NCBI GenBank assembly: GCA_025024175.1
Contig: QCXZ01000064.1
Location: forward strand, 60,223,325 to 60,287,324
Direction: 5' to 3'
Origin: Rhyzopertha dominica
Lineage: Eukaryota; Arthropoda; Insecta; Coleoptera; Bostrichidae
Length of the DNA stretch: 64,000 bases
Shown piece after piece: positions 1 through 10,600 of the stretch (the first letter of the stretch is position 1; the number at the start of each line of letters is the position of its first letter). The position numbers were made by a program, and so were the translations under genes. The notes beneath the pieces are model-generated. The model had not been told where the DNA came from. It made no database searches and saw only the letters and a list, made by a program, of their open reading frames with translations.

Positions 1-1011
1 TTGTGCTTTTTAAGTTTATAAGGACGTAAGCTTTCGCTGTCATAGTTAGACCGTAATGTTAGTCTTTTTGCGTTAGATCGCGTTTGCTTTTGGAATAAGG
101 TCGATGTTTCGCCCTCGCTTGTAAGGGGCATCATCAGGACAAAAATAAGGATTATTGAATACGGTACAAACCTAAAGCGAAAACACTTTCGAGATGAACC
201 AAATATCCTTGGGTTTTGCGTTGTTATTAAATAATAGTGTATTCAAATTTTGTACTTTTTTTTACTCTATTTTTCAATTCGTTCACCATCTCTTGTTCCT
301 GATGTTTCATCTGCCGGATCATTTCCGAAAGATCGTCAGCGTTAAAACCCGGGCGCGTCATTAAGGAATCGTTAACTTTAAAGTTGCACCAGACAACCAA
401 CGAGAGCTCTTCCGATGTATCCCAGATGCCTCGGAATTAATGGTGTCGGCCCCATTGTCGGCGTTCCTAATGGAGCAATTTCAAAACTTTACACAAGACT
501 TATGCAAAATATCGATTGCTATTGTGTTGTGTGCGGATATTGTAAACGCCGCGAGTCAAGAAAGTTTACACTGCGATTTATCCGCTATTACATCAACTGC
601 TAATTTCGGCAACATTATGGATTTTAATATTCGCCATGCGGGCGCGCTTTTATTAACTCCTGAGATAAATAAAACTGCCTCTTCCCGACTTCAAAGAGGT
701 GCACTGAAATAATTTAACTTGCGACCGGGTTGGAAGTTTTGAGTAGTAAAACACAAAAAACCGTAACGGAAAGTCGAGTTTGCGTTATAAACATTATGGT
801 GGTGTTTAAAGTTTGCTTGCTGCCTTGCTTTATGGGACTATAGCGGCAGAATTTCTATAACGTAAGAATGAGAAATTGTTAGCTATCCTTGTTTTGATTC
901 ACCTATTAAAAGAATTTGATTCGAGAAATTACAAACTGAGTTGTGTAAATTGGGCTATAATGGGTTCGATTTGTAAGAGTTACCGGCTTATACATAACAG
1001 ACTGGAGTACA
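1..1011. other. Non-coding stretch, no gene recognised
   Basis: No convincing coding signal on either strand; the short open frames at 415-712 overlap each other in different frames and lack any family signature. Bases 290-720 are somewhat richer in G+C than the surroundings and look like unique host sequence. No repeat ends were seen. Confidence 0.5.
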
Positions 1012-1980
1012 CTACTTGATTTGTTTATTATTTCCAGGACACTTTTTGTTTTTTTTAATTTTTATTATTGTTTTTGTTTCCCTTAAAGTTGGTGCTACAC
1101 ATTGGCTTTGGTCTGCCTTTGTTGTTGGACTATTTGTTGCTATTCCTTCGTCATCTTGCTCGTCCATTTTACTCCCTCCATTTAAAAGTTCCACTAAATG
1201 TTCTTGCCCTGTTTGCAACATCTGACCTTCATTTCCGATTAGCTCACTATTTTTACCTCAATAAAATGCAGGTCCTGCCTTATAACCTATCCTTTCCATA
1301 TTTATAACCCTAAACAGATTTCTTACCTATATGTCTGTTTTTATAATGGTCTTCTACTTCCACAATTAGGTTTTTATANAACCTTCTTTTCTTATTTCGC
1401 ACTAGCTTCTTGCCCTTTCTTCTTTGTTCCATGTACACAATCTGCGTTACTTTGCCTTCCAACAATCTCATCCTGATTTTGTTCGTTCTTTCAGTTCTTT
1501 TTTACATTCTGCATCAAACCACATCTGTTTTCTTTTTTCCGCCATGCCCATACACTTACTTAGTTCCAACCATAATCTCTCTGTGATTTGTGGATCTTCC
1601 AAATTTTCAAAATTCCTTGTCAGTTTTTCCTGGAAGTGTAGCCTATCTTCTGCATTTTCTAATTTTTTAACTTTCTAAGTATCTGATATAGGCTTAAATT
1701 TACAACTGCTGCTTTCAATTTCTAATGGTAAATAAAACCTGTTCCAAAATATCTGTCTTTTCCACCACCGTTGAAAAACAAATGCCCATTGATATTTCAG
1801 GTTTCTCTTTATTTTTGTTTTGTTTATTGTAAAGCGATCAAGTCACATTTAACCATTTCATGTATTAAATGTTTTAATGCCACTCCCTCAAACGCTCCCT
1901 TAACATTCCACGTTCCCCTCATTAAATGGTGCAGCTCTATTTTGTTATTCACTCTTCAGTCATAGCTTCCAACTTTACGA
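1012..1980 (-). pseudogene. LINE fragment, linker between endonuclease and reverse transcriptase
   Basis: Read on the minus strand with several frameshifts, this contains landmarks of the region between the endonuclease and RT domains of non-LTR retrotransposon ORF2 proteins: WFDAECKKEL near 1503-1530, ELLNGGSKMDEQDDEG near 1140-1195, then NKKCPGNN near 1022-1045 (the usual NNKAPG box just before the RT fingers). The RT itself does not follow, so this is a truncated copy. One N lies at 1379. It probably belongs to the same broad type as the minus-strand RT fragment at 4170-4780, but the order of the two pieces is wrong for one element, so they are separate copies. Clade not resolved. Confidence 0.6.
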
Positions 1981-3139
1981 TGAGCATTTATAGATCACTT
2001 TTTTCATTTACTTTTAGGGGGAATGCATCATGCTGAAACCCTATTTCTTGCCTCAAGTGTTTTAGTAGTATTCATGTAAATAGTTTACGTAACTCTTTCC
2101 TGTCAAGAAGTAATGAAAAACGATTTTGAAAATATTCTTATCTGTTTATAACTATATTACTCACCTCAGTAAACAACAACAAAAAATAAGAAGACTGCCT
2201 GGTGTGTTAGCAGCAAGAGATTGGCAGAGCTTTCATCTCAATGAAACTTAGAAAAATGTTCTCGGTTTGCGATTCTCTCATCTTTACTTTGAACGGAAGT
2301 TTTCAATACAATTTGAAGCTTTCAGACGCTACAGACAAAAACCAACGTCATTGAAACATTATGCCTCCTCACCCAAATGCTCGAGTTTACCGTCGCCCTT
2401 CGAACCCTATCATCTAAAGCACACCTATTGTAATTGATAATTATACAAATTTTCGCTCGTTCCCCCCCTTATACTTAACACAGCTACCGCTAACTTGCGA
2501 AATGTTTCCGCAGCAGCGTCATCCTGTTATTGATTATATAATTTGAAGTCCCATATAGCTAGCTCACCTAATTTGCATAATACGGCTTTGAAGCGTTGCG
2601 AAGGGTTCCACCACGACGCACTTGCCACCTGTGAATGTCGGCATGGCTAAGTTTCAAGTTTCACGATTTCGGTTAAAATGCAGTTGCGGGCTTTCCGGCG
2701 TCAGCGAGAGGTGGGCTCCCAACTCTTATTAAAGTTACTTAAATAGCGAAGAGAAGGTTATAAAAAACAGGTATTAAATTAAGAAGCTACAAAGGATTTG
2801 TGATTGTGACATACACGTTCTGAACTATCATCCTGCAACATCTCCAGCTTTGCTTTGCAGATTCCCAATCAGTTGTACTTTGAATACTTATAGGCATATG
2901 AATCAATCGACAGCTTTAGAATCAGAATCATCTATAGGCGATAAAACTATTCGTTTGATCATGACACTAATCTTACCATTTGTAAATTCCTGTAGTTCCT
3001 TGTTTACTATGGGGTTTTCTTAATCTTAATCTTAATCCAATTCATCGTGAATTTTAATACTAGTACTTACGTATCGATACATAACTTGTTAATATTTAAC
3101 CAAATCTGAAAAAAAAAATGGAAACAGTGGAGTAGATTA
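1981..3139. other. Non-coding stretch, no gene recognised
   Basis: AT-rich with a moderately GC-rich patch at about 2580-2740. No open frame with a recognisable product and no repeat termini were seen. Confidence 0.45.
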
Positions 3140-3530
3140 TTATATTGTTCTTCTTTTAACCTCAACTATCTAGAAAACAGTTGAGGTCGAAACAACTTCA
3201 TACTGCAAATTTAATAAGTTTATTGGTTGCACTATTCCTTCAGAATCAATCAAATTATAGTTTATATCCACTCATATGATGCGTTCTAAGCAAACATATG
3301 CTATGCTGATGATACTGTGGTTTTTAAACTATCTATTTCTTGCAGTGGCAAGTTAAAAGGTTTATATTAAATGCAGTTTTAAGAATTACATGATTCTCTT
3401 GAAATTGGAATACTTCTAAATCTGAAAAGTACCAAGATTTTATTACCTACTTAAAATTTTGCCTTTAGCAATAAGACTTTGATAAGTAAACCGTTTTCAA
3501 CAATTCTAAAACAGAAAAAGCTGAAGATAA
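3140..3530 (+). pseudogene. Possible decayed reverse-transcriptase fragment
   Basis: A single frame around 3297-3353 reads CYADDTVVFKL, which matches the catalytic YADD box (motif C) of LINE reverse transcriptases, and a following frame around 3410-3440 (LNLKSTKILL) resembles the stretch after it. Nothing else of the domain is intact. Short and heavily decayed; the YADD match is the only strong evidence. Confidence 0.35.
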
Positions 3531-4169
3531 AAAAAAAGTAATGCTAAATAGTAGAGAGCTTTGAGTGCCAAAGTATACCAATTAAAATAAAAAACAAAAC
3601 CGCCCTGACGTCAAAATTAAAATTAAACCAAACAAGCAGGTTTGACTAGAAAGAGAGAGCAATTTTCAGACTAGCAAATACGAGTGCTTAGCTACCTAAG
3701 ATTTTGTCTATTTTGCAGCCTAGTAAGAAGTATGTTTTCTTTCAAACACGTCCCTGCTTTTCTTTTACTCTCACCTGTGTGACACAGAACAGGTAGCTTT
3801 GTAAATACCAACTCTTCCTTAATGTACTTTATCTAAATTATTATATGTACTATCATCAACTAAAATACATAATTTTTTCTAAAAGGCCTTGTGCATAGGG
3901 CAAACTCTGTGGTGATTGAGATTTAATTTGTTTTCGCTAGAAATTTTATTATAAAGTGACCGAAATATCCTTATACCAAAACCATCTTTCACTAGGACTG
4001 AGTTAAGATGATATATTACTTGTTGTAAAAAGCTTTCGTCTGAAATTTGTTAAGCTCTAACAAATAACGTCCTTATAAGTTGTGAATGTCGTTGTGGAGT
4101 ATAGCATTTCGCAATCCAGTAGTTATACTATATTCTAATAGGATTTGCCAAATTCTTTCCGTGGGAATG
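3531..4169. other. Non-coding stretch, no gene recognised
   Basis: AT-rich sequence with no recognisable coding region, RNA gene or repeat boundary. Confidence 0.4.
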
Positions 4170-4780
4170 CTTTTTGAAAATCTATAAAGCAAAGCAGTGG
4201 CGTCAGGACTTTTTCTGAGAGTTCCCGTATCGTAAAATGTGATCTTGTACGCTTTGTCCTGGTCGAAAGCCCCTGTGTATGCTGCTAAACTTATCTTCTA
4301 CCACCATCCTTAGTTTTTTTCTCCAACACTTTTTCGTACACTTTTGCTGGTAGGCTCATCACGATATGCTTCTATCATTCCCAAAAACTTTGTTGTCCCC
4401 CCATTTTGTAGACTGGTACAATCACTGCAGTGGACCAGTCTCCAGGCCGTTCTTTCTTTTTGTGTGCAATGCTAATGGTGCAATGTAACACACTTATTCC
4501 CTCTTCGCCCGTATATTTTATCATTTCCGGTTGCATTTCGTCAACTCCTGACGCTTTACCGTTTGTTTGGCGCCTTCGATTTTTTCTTTTTTTATATCAT
4601 TACCTCCATCTTGTGCTTTTGCATCATCTGTTAGTGGATAATCTTCCTCATTGTTGTCCACTGCTTCCAAAAGTTCCATTTGAGCTATTTTTAAAGGATC
4701 TCGATCTGTTTGAATGTTCTCTGTTTTATCATTGATGTGTCTAAATGGTAACGTTCTTCCTTTTGTTATTTACTCGATGG
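4170..4780 (-). pseudogene. LINE reverse-transcriptase N-terminal fragment
   Basis: Minus-strand translation, across frameshifts and stops, gives the pre-RT region and RT fingers of an endonuclease/reverse-transcriptase ORF: HKKKERPGDWSTAVIVPVYK (about 4400-4460), then PAKVYEKVLEKKLR and FRPGQSVQDHILR (about 4240-4345), matching the usual W..a.i.PiyKkGd, vyE.il..rl and GFR.grSt.D.i pattern. The palm motifs A-C are missing. The copy ends close to the (TAA)n tail of the next element at 4820. Confidence 0.65.
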
Positions 4781-4818
4781 TCTCATAAAACAGTTTTCGA
4801 CTTAGCTGCCTATTGTCT

Positions 4819-4819
<1 letters not shown>

Positions 4820-4852
<33 letters not shown>

Positions 4853-6350
4853 CTTTATTCCAACGGACCCAAAGGTCCATAGTGGACAATTCTACAAAAA
4901 GAAGATGAAAATCAATGTTCTAATACAAAAAAAAAAGATAACACTACAGATAACTTAAATATAAATTTATACATTTATATGCTACAGAGCATGCAAACGA
5001 GCATCTAAAAAATTTATAATAGCCTTCTTAACACTATTTCCGCTGAAATTGCTGTAGAAAATATCGAAACTTAAATTAATCTCATTGTACAGACGAAAAC
5101 TATACAANAGAGGAGAGTTAAGGTGATGGTAAGTGCTAGGTGTACAATAATAAAATGTATTTTGAGAGCGAGAGCTACGTCTAGGGCAAATTATAAATAT
5201 TTCTTTTAGTAATATATGACTATTTACAGAACCATTTAGTATTTTTTGTAAAAATATCAAGCAATGCGTGTTACGCCTAGAAACCAATGAGCTCTCGCCG
5301 ATCACCTCCAAGAGCTGCATCTGGTTACAATGTCTGACAGGATACATATTAAACATTTTAAAAAACACATATTTTGCAAATTTTCGAACAATATTTTCAA
5401 TTAGGTTAATATAAACTTGATAGTAAGGTTTCCAGACAACTGAGCAATATTCCAACCTAGACCTGACCAGAGAGTAAAAAAGAAGCTTTAGACTAGATAT
5501 ATTTGTAAATTCTCGAGTATTCCTAAATATAAAACCAAGAGTCTTCATTGCAGAGTTTGTGATATGCAGAATATGAGGAACAAATGTCAGACTGCTGTCG
5601 AATATTACGCCCAAATCAGACACTTGCGTGCACCTCTCCAAAACATGACCATTTATATTGTAAAAATACGTTATCTTATTATTATTTCTAGTAAAAGACA
5701 TTGTCTTACATTTGCTAATATTAATATCAAGCAAGTTTTTTTGGCACCATTGAGTCAACATGTCTAAATCGCGCTGTAATTCCAAACAATCATCAACTCC
5801 TCGGACTACCGTAGCAATCTTTAAATCATCCGCGTAAATAAACGGTCTGCAAGATAGGCTGCATACAACATCATTATAGAACACAACAAAAAGTAGGGGT
5901 CCCAGATTTGAACCCTGTACAACACCACTGCCCACGAGATACCCAGAAGACGCAAACCCACGGTATTCCACATACTGTGTTCTATCTATTAGAATAGATT
6001 TAAATAAAAGCAATAAGCTGTCACACAAGCCATAGTATTTTAATTTATTTAATAAAGCACAATGATGAACGCGGTCAAAAGCTTTTGACAGGTCAGTATA
6101 GACTACATCCACTTGCAGTTTACTATCCATAGCTGATGACGTATAATGTGTAAATTCATAAAGGCAAGAAACTGTTGACTTACCCTTAACAAATCCATGC
6201 TGTTCAGGTACAATTCTGGACACCACGTGAGCGTAGACAGCATCGGACAGAAGGCATTCAAATAGTTTAGCAAAATTTGATAAGAGCGCAATTGGTCTAT
6301 AATTATAAATAGCTTCTGTGCAAATTCCTTTTAAATGGTAAGCAGTCAGG
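4820..6350 (-). mobile_element. 5'-truncated LINE with (TTA)n 3' tail
   Basis: On the minus strand: RT-domain start (NYRPIALLSNFAKLFE, about 6240-6295), a long ORF to 4982, a short 3' UTR, and a tail of about ten TTA repeats at 4820-4850 (TAA on the + strand). The 5' end is lost just before the RT domain. Jockey/CR1-like by motif style; clade not established. No clear target-site duplication was found. Confidence 0.8.
4982..6226 (-). CDS. LINE reverse transcriptase, 414 codons (partial ORF2)
   Basis: The product is the RT and C-terminal part of a LINE ORF2, which copies element RNA into DNA at the nicked target. Motifs in order: VPEQHGFVKGKST (finger region, residues about 7-19), YTDLSKAFDRVHH (motif A with catalytic Asp, about 43-55), GVVQGSNLGPLLF (motif B, about 100-112) and FIYADDLKIA (motif C, about 129-138), then the thumb and a C-terminal region ending LDARLHAL. 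The usual Q-G-S motif B is intact, and only one ambiguous residue (N at 5107) occurs. The endonuclease is missing and the frame continues upstream without a stop to about 6345, so the first Met here is not the real start. It is the best-preserved LINE frame in the window but is 5'-truncated and so non-autonomous. Confidence 0.85.
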   Translation of the reverse strand: MVSRIVPEQHGFVKGKSTVSCLYEFTHYTSSAMDSKLQVDVVYTDLSKAFDRVHHCALLNKLKYYGLCDSLLLLFKSILIDRTQYVEYRGFASSGYLVGSGVVQGSNLGPLLFVVFYNDVVCSLSCRPFIYADDLKIATVVRGVDDCLELQRDLDMLTQWCQKNLLDINISKCKTMSFTRNNNKITYFYNINGHVLERCTQVSDLGVIFDSSLTFVPHILHITNSAMKTLGFIFRNTREFTNISSLKLLFYSLVRSRLEYCSVVWKPYYQVYINLIENIVRKFAKYVFFKMFNMYPVRHCNQMQLLEVIGESSLVSRRNTHCLIFLQKILNGSVNSHILLKEIFIICPRRSSRSQNTFYYCTPSTYHHLNSPXLYSFRLYNEINLSFDIFYSNFSGNSVKKAIINFLDARLHAL

Positions 6351-6547
6351 AATCTGGATGTTCCTTAATACTCAATATACGTACAAATTCAGACTATTCT
6401 AACTTAAAAATCATCGTGAAGATAAATAAAACTAAATCTGTTAATTTTCCTAAAATGCTATGAGGTATTATGGGTTTAAGCGAGACATCACTTTCGTGTA
6501 GTATAGTTATTTAATCGTAGTTTACGCTTGCTACTGCTCCCGAGAAA

Positions 6548-7037
6548 TATTGTCACAACCCTCGGACTTGGGCTGTGCGCCGTTGTGCTAGTGATTACCT
6601 GAAACAAAGAACTAGGGGCGAAGGCAGGAGAGATACGGCTTAGGTTCTAAACAACTATTTATTAACATACGAACCTGTAAAACAAGTAGCATAAAATACA
6701 CATTAATAACTGTAACAAAAATATATTAGAATGACTACTGAATAATTTACCTGGTTACTTACATTGTGCTAGGAGGGCTAGCTCCTGCCAGAGGGACAAC
6801 GTTTTACATTGTGCAGTACTCTAAGTTATTTCCCAGTTCCTCGTTCTTCACGATTGATTTATCCGAGTATTTATACTCAACTCGCTAATACGTCATAATG
6901 CTGCGCTAGCATTATACTCGGTGCTAGCGGGAAGTGCAATGACACAAATATGCTGACATAATTAGTAAACGTTTTGTTCTAGAATGTGTAACGACCTAAC
7001 TAAATGAATTTAGAATAAATTCAATATATGACAATGT
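6548..7037. repeat. Possible solo LTR
   Basis: The segment begins TGTCACAACC and ends ATATGACA, giving short inverted ends of the TG...CA type, and includes a poly(A)-signal-like TTTATTA on the minus strand near 6658 and a small palindrome (GCTAGCATTATACTCGGTGCTAGC, 6906 on). No coding region and no matching 5-bp target duplication was found. It could instead be an unrelated MITE or chance ends. Confidence 0.2.
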
Positions 7038-9230
7038 ATTTTATAATATGCGCATTAACTCATTTGCGCGTCCCAGCTGAAAGGACGGAGTCAATTTTCC
7101 CTGCAGCGCACCCGCCGCTGCGAAGAAAAAAAGTGATAAATGCAACGGGTTCTTTGAGACGTCCGAAACAATGCGGCAGAATAATTAAAACTCCCCCGAG
7201 AGCCACCATTGTGCTGCACAATTATTGTGGTTTTTAATTAGCTCCTTGAATACGCAGCGGTAAATACACCGCGGAGCGATTTATGGCGGTCATTAACAAA
7301 ATCATTTAGTTACTGCCGAGACTAATGCCCCAGAAGGTACCCAGTGTATCAACAGGACGCGTGTAGTTTTTACTCGCCACATAATAACGCCAGGAGTTTG
7401 CTGATTTAATCAAAAGTCTGCGTTGGAGTAATGAAAGCAACAAGGCTTTGAAATTAAACACTACATCAAACTGATGGATCTGCTACATGCTGCTGGTGGT
7501 GGTGGCGTTTTCTCACATAAAGAAAGATGGAGCTGCTGGCAAGGGTTATGTATGGTGTATGGGCTGGGCTAAGAATTTGCGTGGTACACTGTACAAAGGA
7601 ATTACTTTGTGAGTGTTGTAAGCTTTAGGGCTCTAGGACGTCGCCCTCCCAAAGAAAATTTAATTCAATTAATATGTATCATACGTTTTTTCTTACTCCT
7701 TACTGGAACTGATTTTTACTACTTTTTTTTTTGCAAATTTAGGCAACCAAGTGTTACGCGACACAAAACGGTTTTGTAGCAATCGCCAATGTCGCGCAAC
7801 AAAAAGGGGCAAAGAAAAAATAAAAGATCAATGAGCTTGGCAGTTCGAAATTAATCCGCACACGAACGACTGGTTGCTAAACAGCACCCACTAACACAGC
7901 GTAGAGGGGGGTGGGTTAAATACCCATATAACAGAATGTACTAGAGCAAAGGACGCCACCCGCTTTCTCACAACCGCTCAGCAACAGATATTTAAATAAA
8001 GCGGGAAATACAGTAGCTTAAAGTGGGATGATTAAACAACACTTACTGCTTCACTCAAGACTATTGATTGTAATTGGAAAACCAAAATAAATAATACATG
8101 TCATTTAAATACGGAATACAATTTTGTATGAGACACAGACAATATTAAAGTATACTTTGGTACCAGGTATAGCTATACAAGGCGTACAAGATTTTACCTT
8201 TGGTTTATAGATAAACCCCAAACTACGACACGCATTTACCCAAGTATAGAACGGTAGGTATGAACCAGTAAGCTATTATAAATATTAAATTCTTATCTGG
8301 TTGTGCGATCGGCTGCGTCACAGGGCTGCTGTTACATAGATGACCAGGCGGTGTTGTTCCAATGGTAAGGTAGATCGGCTCACAACCCCCTTGACGTCGT
8401 GCAAATGGTAAGCCAAAGCCTCTACTGCTGCTGTCAGATGGTGGGTCAGTCTCTCAAAGATACCGTAGATCGGCGGTTTTCAACGTAACGACCAAGATAA
8501 GCAAGGTACAACCCAAATATAAGATAGGGGACCAACAGGAAAAGTAAAAGGAAACGTACAGGTAAAAAAAGGCCTACAATAAAACAAAACGCACATTAGG
8601 TTGGAATTGAAATGAATACAAAGGCGTACCTTCGGATGTTATGCGGCCTTATGTGGATTGGCGATACAATGGTGATTATCGCTTAGAATGGAGAATGTGT
8701 GTAACTCAACTGCTTCCACGATGTCCCACAAGTGGCTTGGTTCAATAAACACACCAGGAAACGTTTATTACTACCAAAATTGCAGAAAACAAGGGCTACA
8801 CTTATAATAAATCCGTCTTATGACGTTTACGACTCAAAATTAAAAATTTGAAAACCACCATGGAAACCAATGGAAGGCTGGCAAATGCTTCTAGATGAAA
8901 ATAAACATTCGCCCAGATAATGTCACCTTTGGGTTTGTGAAAACCAAACCAGCTGTTTAACATGGCATTTGAATATTATGTAGGCGACGATTTCCAAACC
9001 GCTAATTTAAACAATAAACCTGATATTCGAAAAATGAACCGTAACACAAGTTTATATGGGCTCAAGCCCAGTGCTTTTATACACTTGTTATATCTCGTTG
9101 CCATGGCTACCGCACCATTCCACTGCTTAGATATGGGCATTTTGTTGCCACATTAGTACATTTGTATCAAACGCAGTTCGTCTTTTAGGTTTGATACGAT
9201 GGTATAACGTACATACTAATGAGCATACGT
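7038..9230. other. Non-coding stretch, no gene recognised
   Basis: Bases 7060-7400 are GC-richer with no frame I can assign. 7640-9230 is AT-rich. Several short open frames exist (for example 8962-9156) but match nothing I know. Confidence 0.45.
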
Positions 9231-9398
9231 AATGTTTTATTGGGTTTGCAGGCATAAGACGAAATGAAAAAGTATTGGCATTGACCAAGATTTGAACTCG
9301 GGACCTTTTGAACACTAGTCAAAAAATCCCGAGTTCAAATCTTGCTCAAGGCCAATACTTTTCATTTCGTCTTATGCCTGCAAACCCAATAAAACATT
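9231..9398. repeat. Palindrome with tRNA-Thr-like 3' half
   Basis: Two arms of about 72 nt (9231-9302 and 9327-9398) are near-perfect inverted copies around a 24-nt spacer. On the minus strand the spacer and the adjoining arm fold like the 3' half of a tRNA: 5-bp anticodon stem with 7-nt loop CTAGTGT (9323-9307, anticodon AGT), a 5-nt variable loop, a 5-bp T stem with 7-nt loop TTCAAAT (9301-9285), and an acceptor strand TCAATGC (9284-9278). A possible 5' acceptor strand GCCTTGA lies at 9352-9346 (one mismatch). The D arm is not canonical because that segment is the inverted copy of the T arm. It is likely a tRNA-derived repeat rather than a working tRNA gene. Confidence 0.55.
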
Positions 9399-9626
9399 GG
9401 ACGTGGCAGTGAATTTGTTTGCCCACCTAGAAGTCTAGATTTCTACCCTCTAGACTCAATATGGTCACAAATGAAGGACATGGTTTACAAGGAAATAATT
9501 AATTCCATCGAAGAATTACGACAGCAAATTCAAGAACAAATGTTATTTAGTATTCAAAGATCTTTAAGGATACGCCTTACAAAGTGTATCGAAGTGAAAG
9601 GCGGTCAATTTGAGCATTTACTTTGA
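9399..9626 (+). pseudogene. ITm-type transposase C-terminal remnant
   Basis: An open frame of 75 codons ending in a stop reads CPPRSLDFYPLDSIW at its start, the counterpart of the WPPRSPDLTPLDFFLW block holding the third catalytic Asp of a common insect Tc1/mariner-superfamily transposase, and ends GGQFEHLL before the stop, like the DD41D elements at 31.1 and 55.3 kb. The catalytic core upstream is missing and is replaced by the palindrome at 9231-9398, so that repeat may have inserted into the transposon. A possible element end (ACAGGGTGTA) lies near 9889. Confidence 0.7.
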
Positions 9627-9949
9627 AGTTTTCTTTTATTACTGTTACTGATTGTTATTTGTTACCTTTACTGTTGTTACCCGCATTGTAGTAATTTAAA
9701 AGAATACATTCATTTTACAACAAACAAAATTCATTCAATGTTTAAAATGCAAATAACTCAAAAACTAATATAGTTACATGAAATAAACAAGAGTTGCTTT
9801 TTTATTGAAAATGGAACTGCTTTTTAGATTTTCTAATCATTTTAGCCATAATTCGTTAGGCAGAAAAGAGATGTAATTTACATAAGTAACAGGGTGTAAC
9901 TAGCATTAAATTCGTAATTCTCTTGCCAAAAAAAAACATAAGGTTACTA
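9627..9949. other. Probable 3' non-coding part of the 9399 transposon
   Basis: AT-rich sequence between the transposase stop codon and an ACAGGGTGT motif at about 9888, which resembles a Tc1/mariner terminal sequence. No matching left end was found. Confidence 0.3.
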
Positions 9950-10600
9950 ATTTTTCAGACTTTAAGAGGAAAACGTGTAAAACCGTAAGCTTGGTGGACA
10001 GTATAATAGAATTTAATAAAATGCATTAAATAGCTGTTCTATATTGTATTCTTAGGGTGTAAAAGGTTTTAAAAAAGTAAATATTTTAAAGGCATATATT
10101 GTTATGTTTTAAGGTGCGTGGAATAGTACTGACCCCCCCCCCTCAATTACGAAAACCATGGCTGCCACTGTTTAGGTCAATCGCATGAAAATGCCGCATG
10201 CCATTAATAGTACATTTTTATAAACGGTTGCTATTATCATTAACTATATAAGTATTTAGCATAATTTTAGCAGCAGTGTTGTCTGTAAGGAGTGACTTTA
10301 AGAGGAAAATTTGAAGACATAAATTGCTTTGTTTTAAGGCGCGCCAAGAAGTACTGAACTGGTACAGAGTTGTACAGCCTAGGGCCCAAATACAGCAAGC
10401 TTTTTTGCACCTTCGTATTGTTTAATACCTGTGTATCTGAGCTCAGTTCCTTTTTGCTAAATATGTCAGTTAAAAAATTAATATGAGGGGTTGTTGGACA
10501 CATTAAAAGCAACAAAATGATTGATTTTAGGTTATTCATTTTCTTCAGTTGCTTTTGATTAGGTATGCGTTGGATATCTTCTCCAAAATATTGATCTATA
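9950..10600 (-). pseudogene. LINE ORF2 C-terminal remnant with partial duplications
   Basis: The minus frame 10267-10539 contains QKSLLYLGPRLYNSVP (about 10366-10412) followed by LKTKQF and FPLKVT, resembling the YLGPKIYNSLP region near the end of many LINE ORF2 proteins. Related pieces recur downstream on the same strand: the ACTTTAAGAGGAAAA block occurs at 9958 and again at 10294, and a block ending TGTTTTAAGGYGCG occurs at 10107 and 10330. This implies partial tandem duplication of the C-terminal coding end. No RT core remains. Confidence 0.5.
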
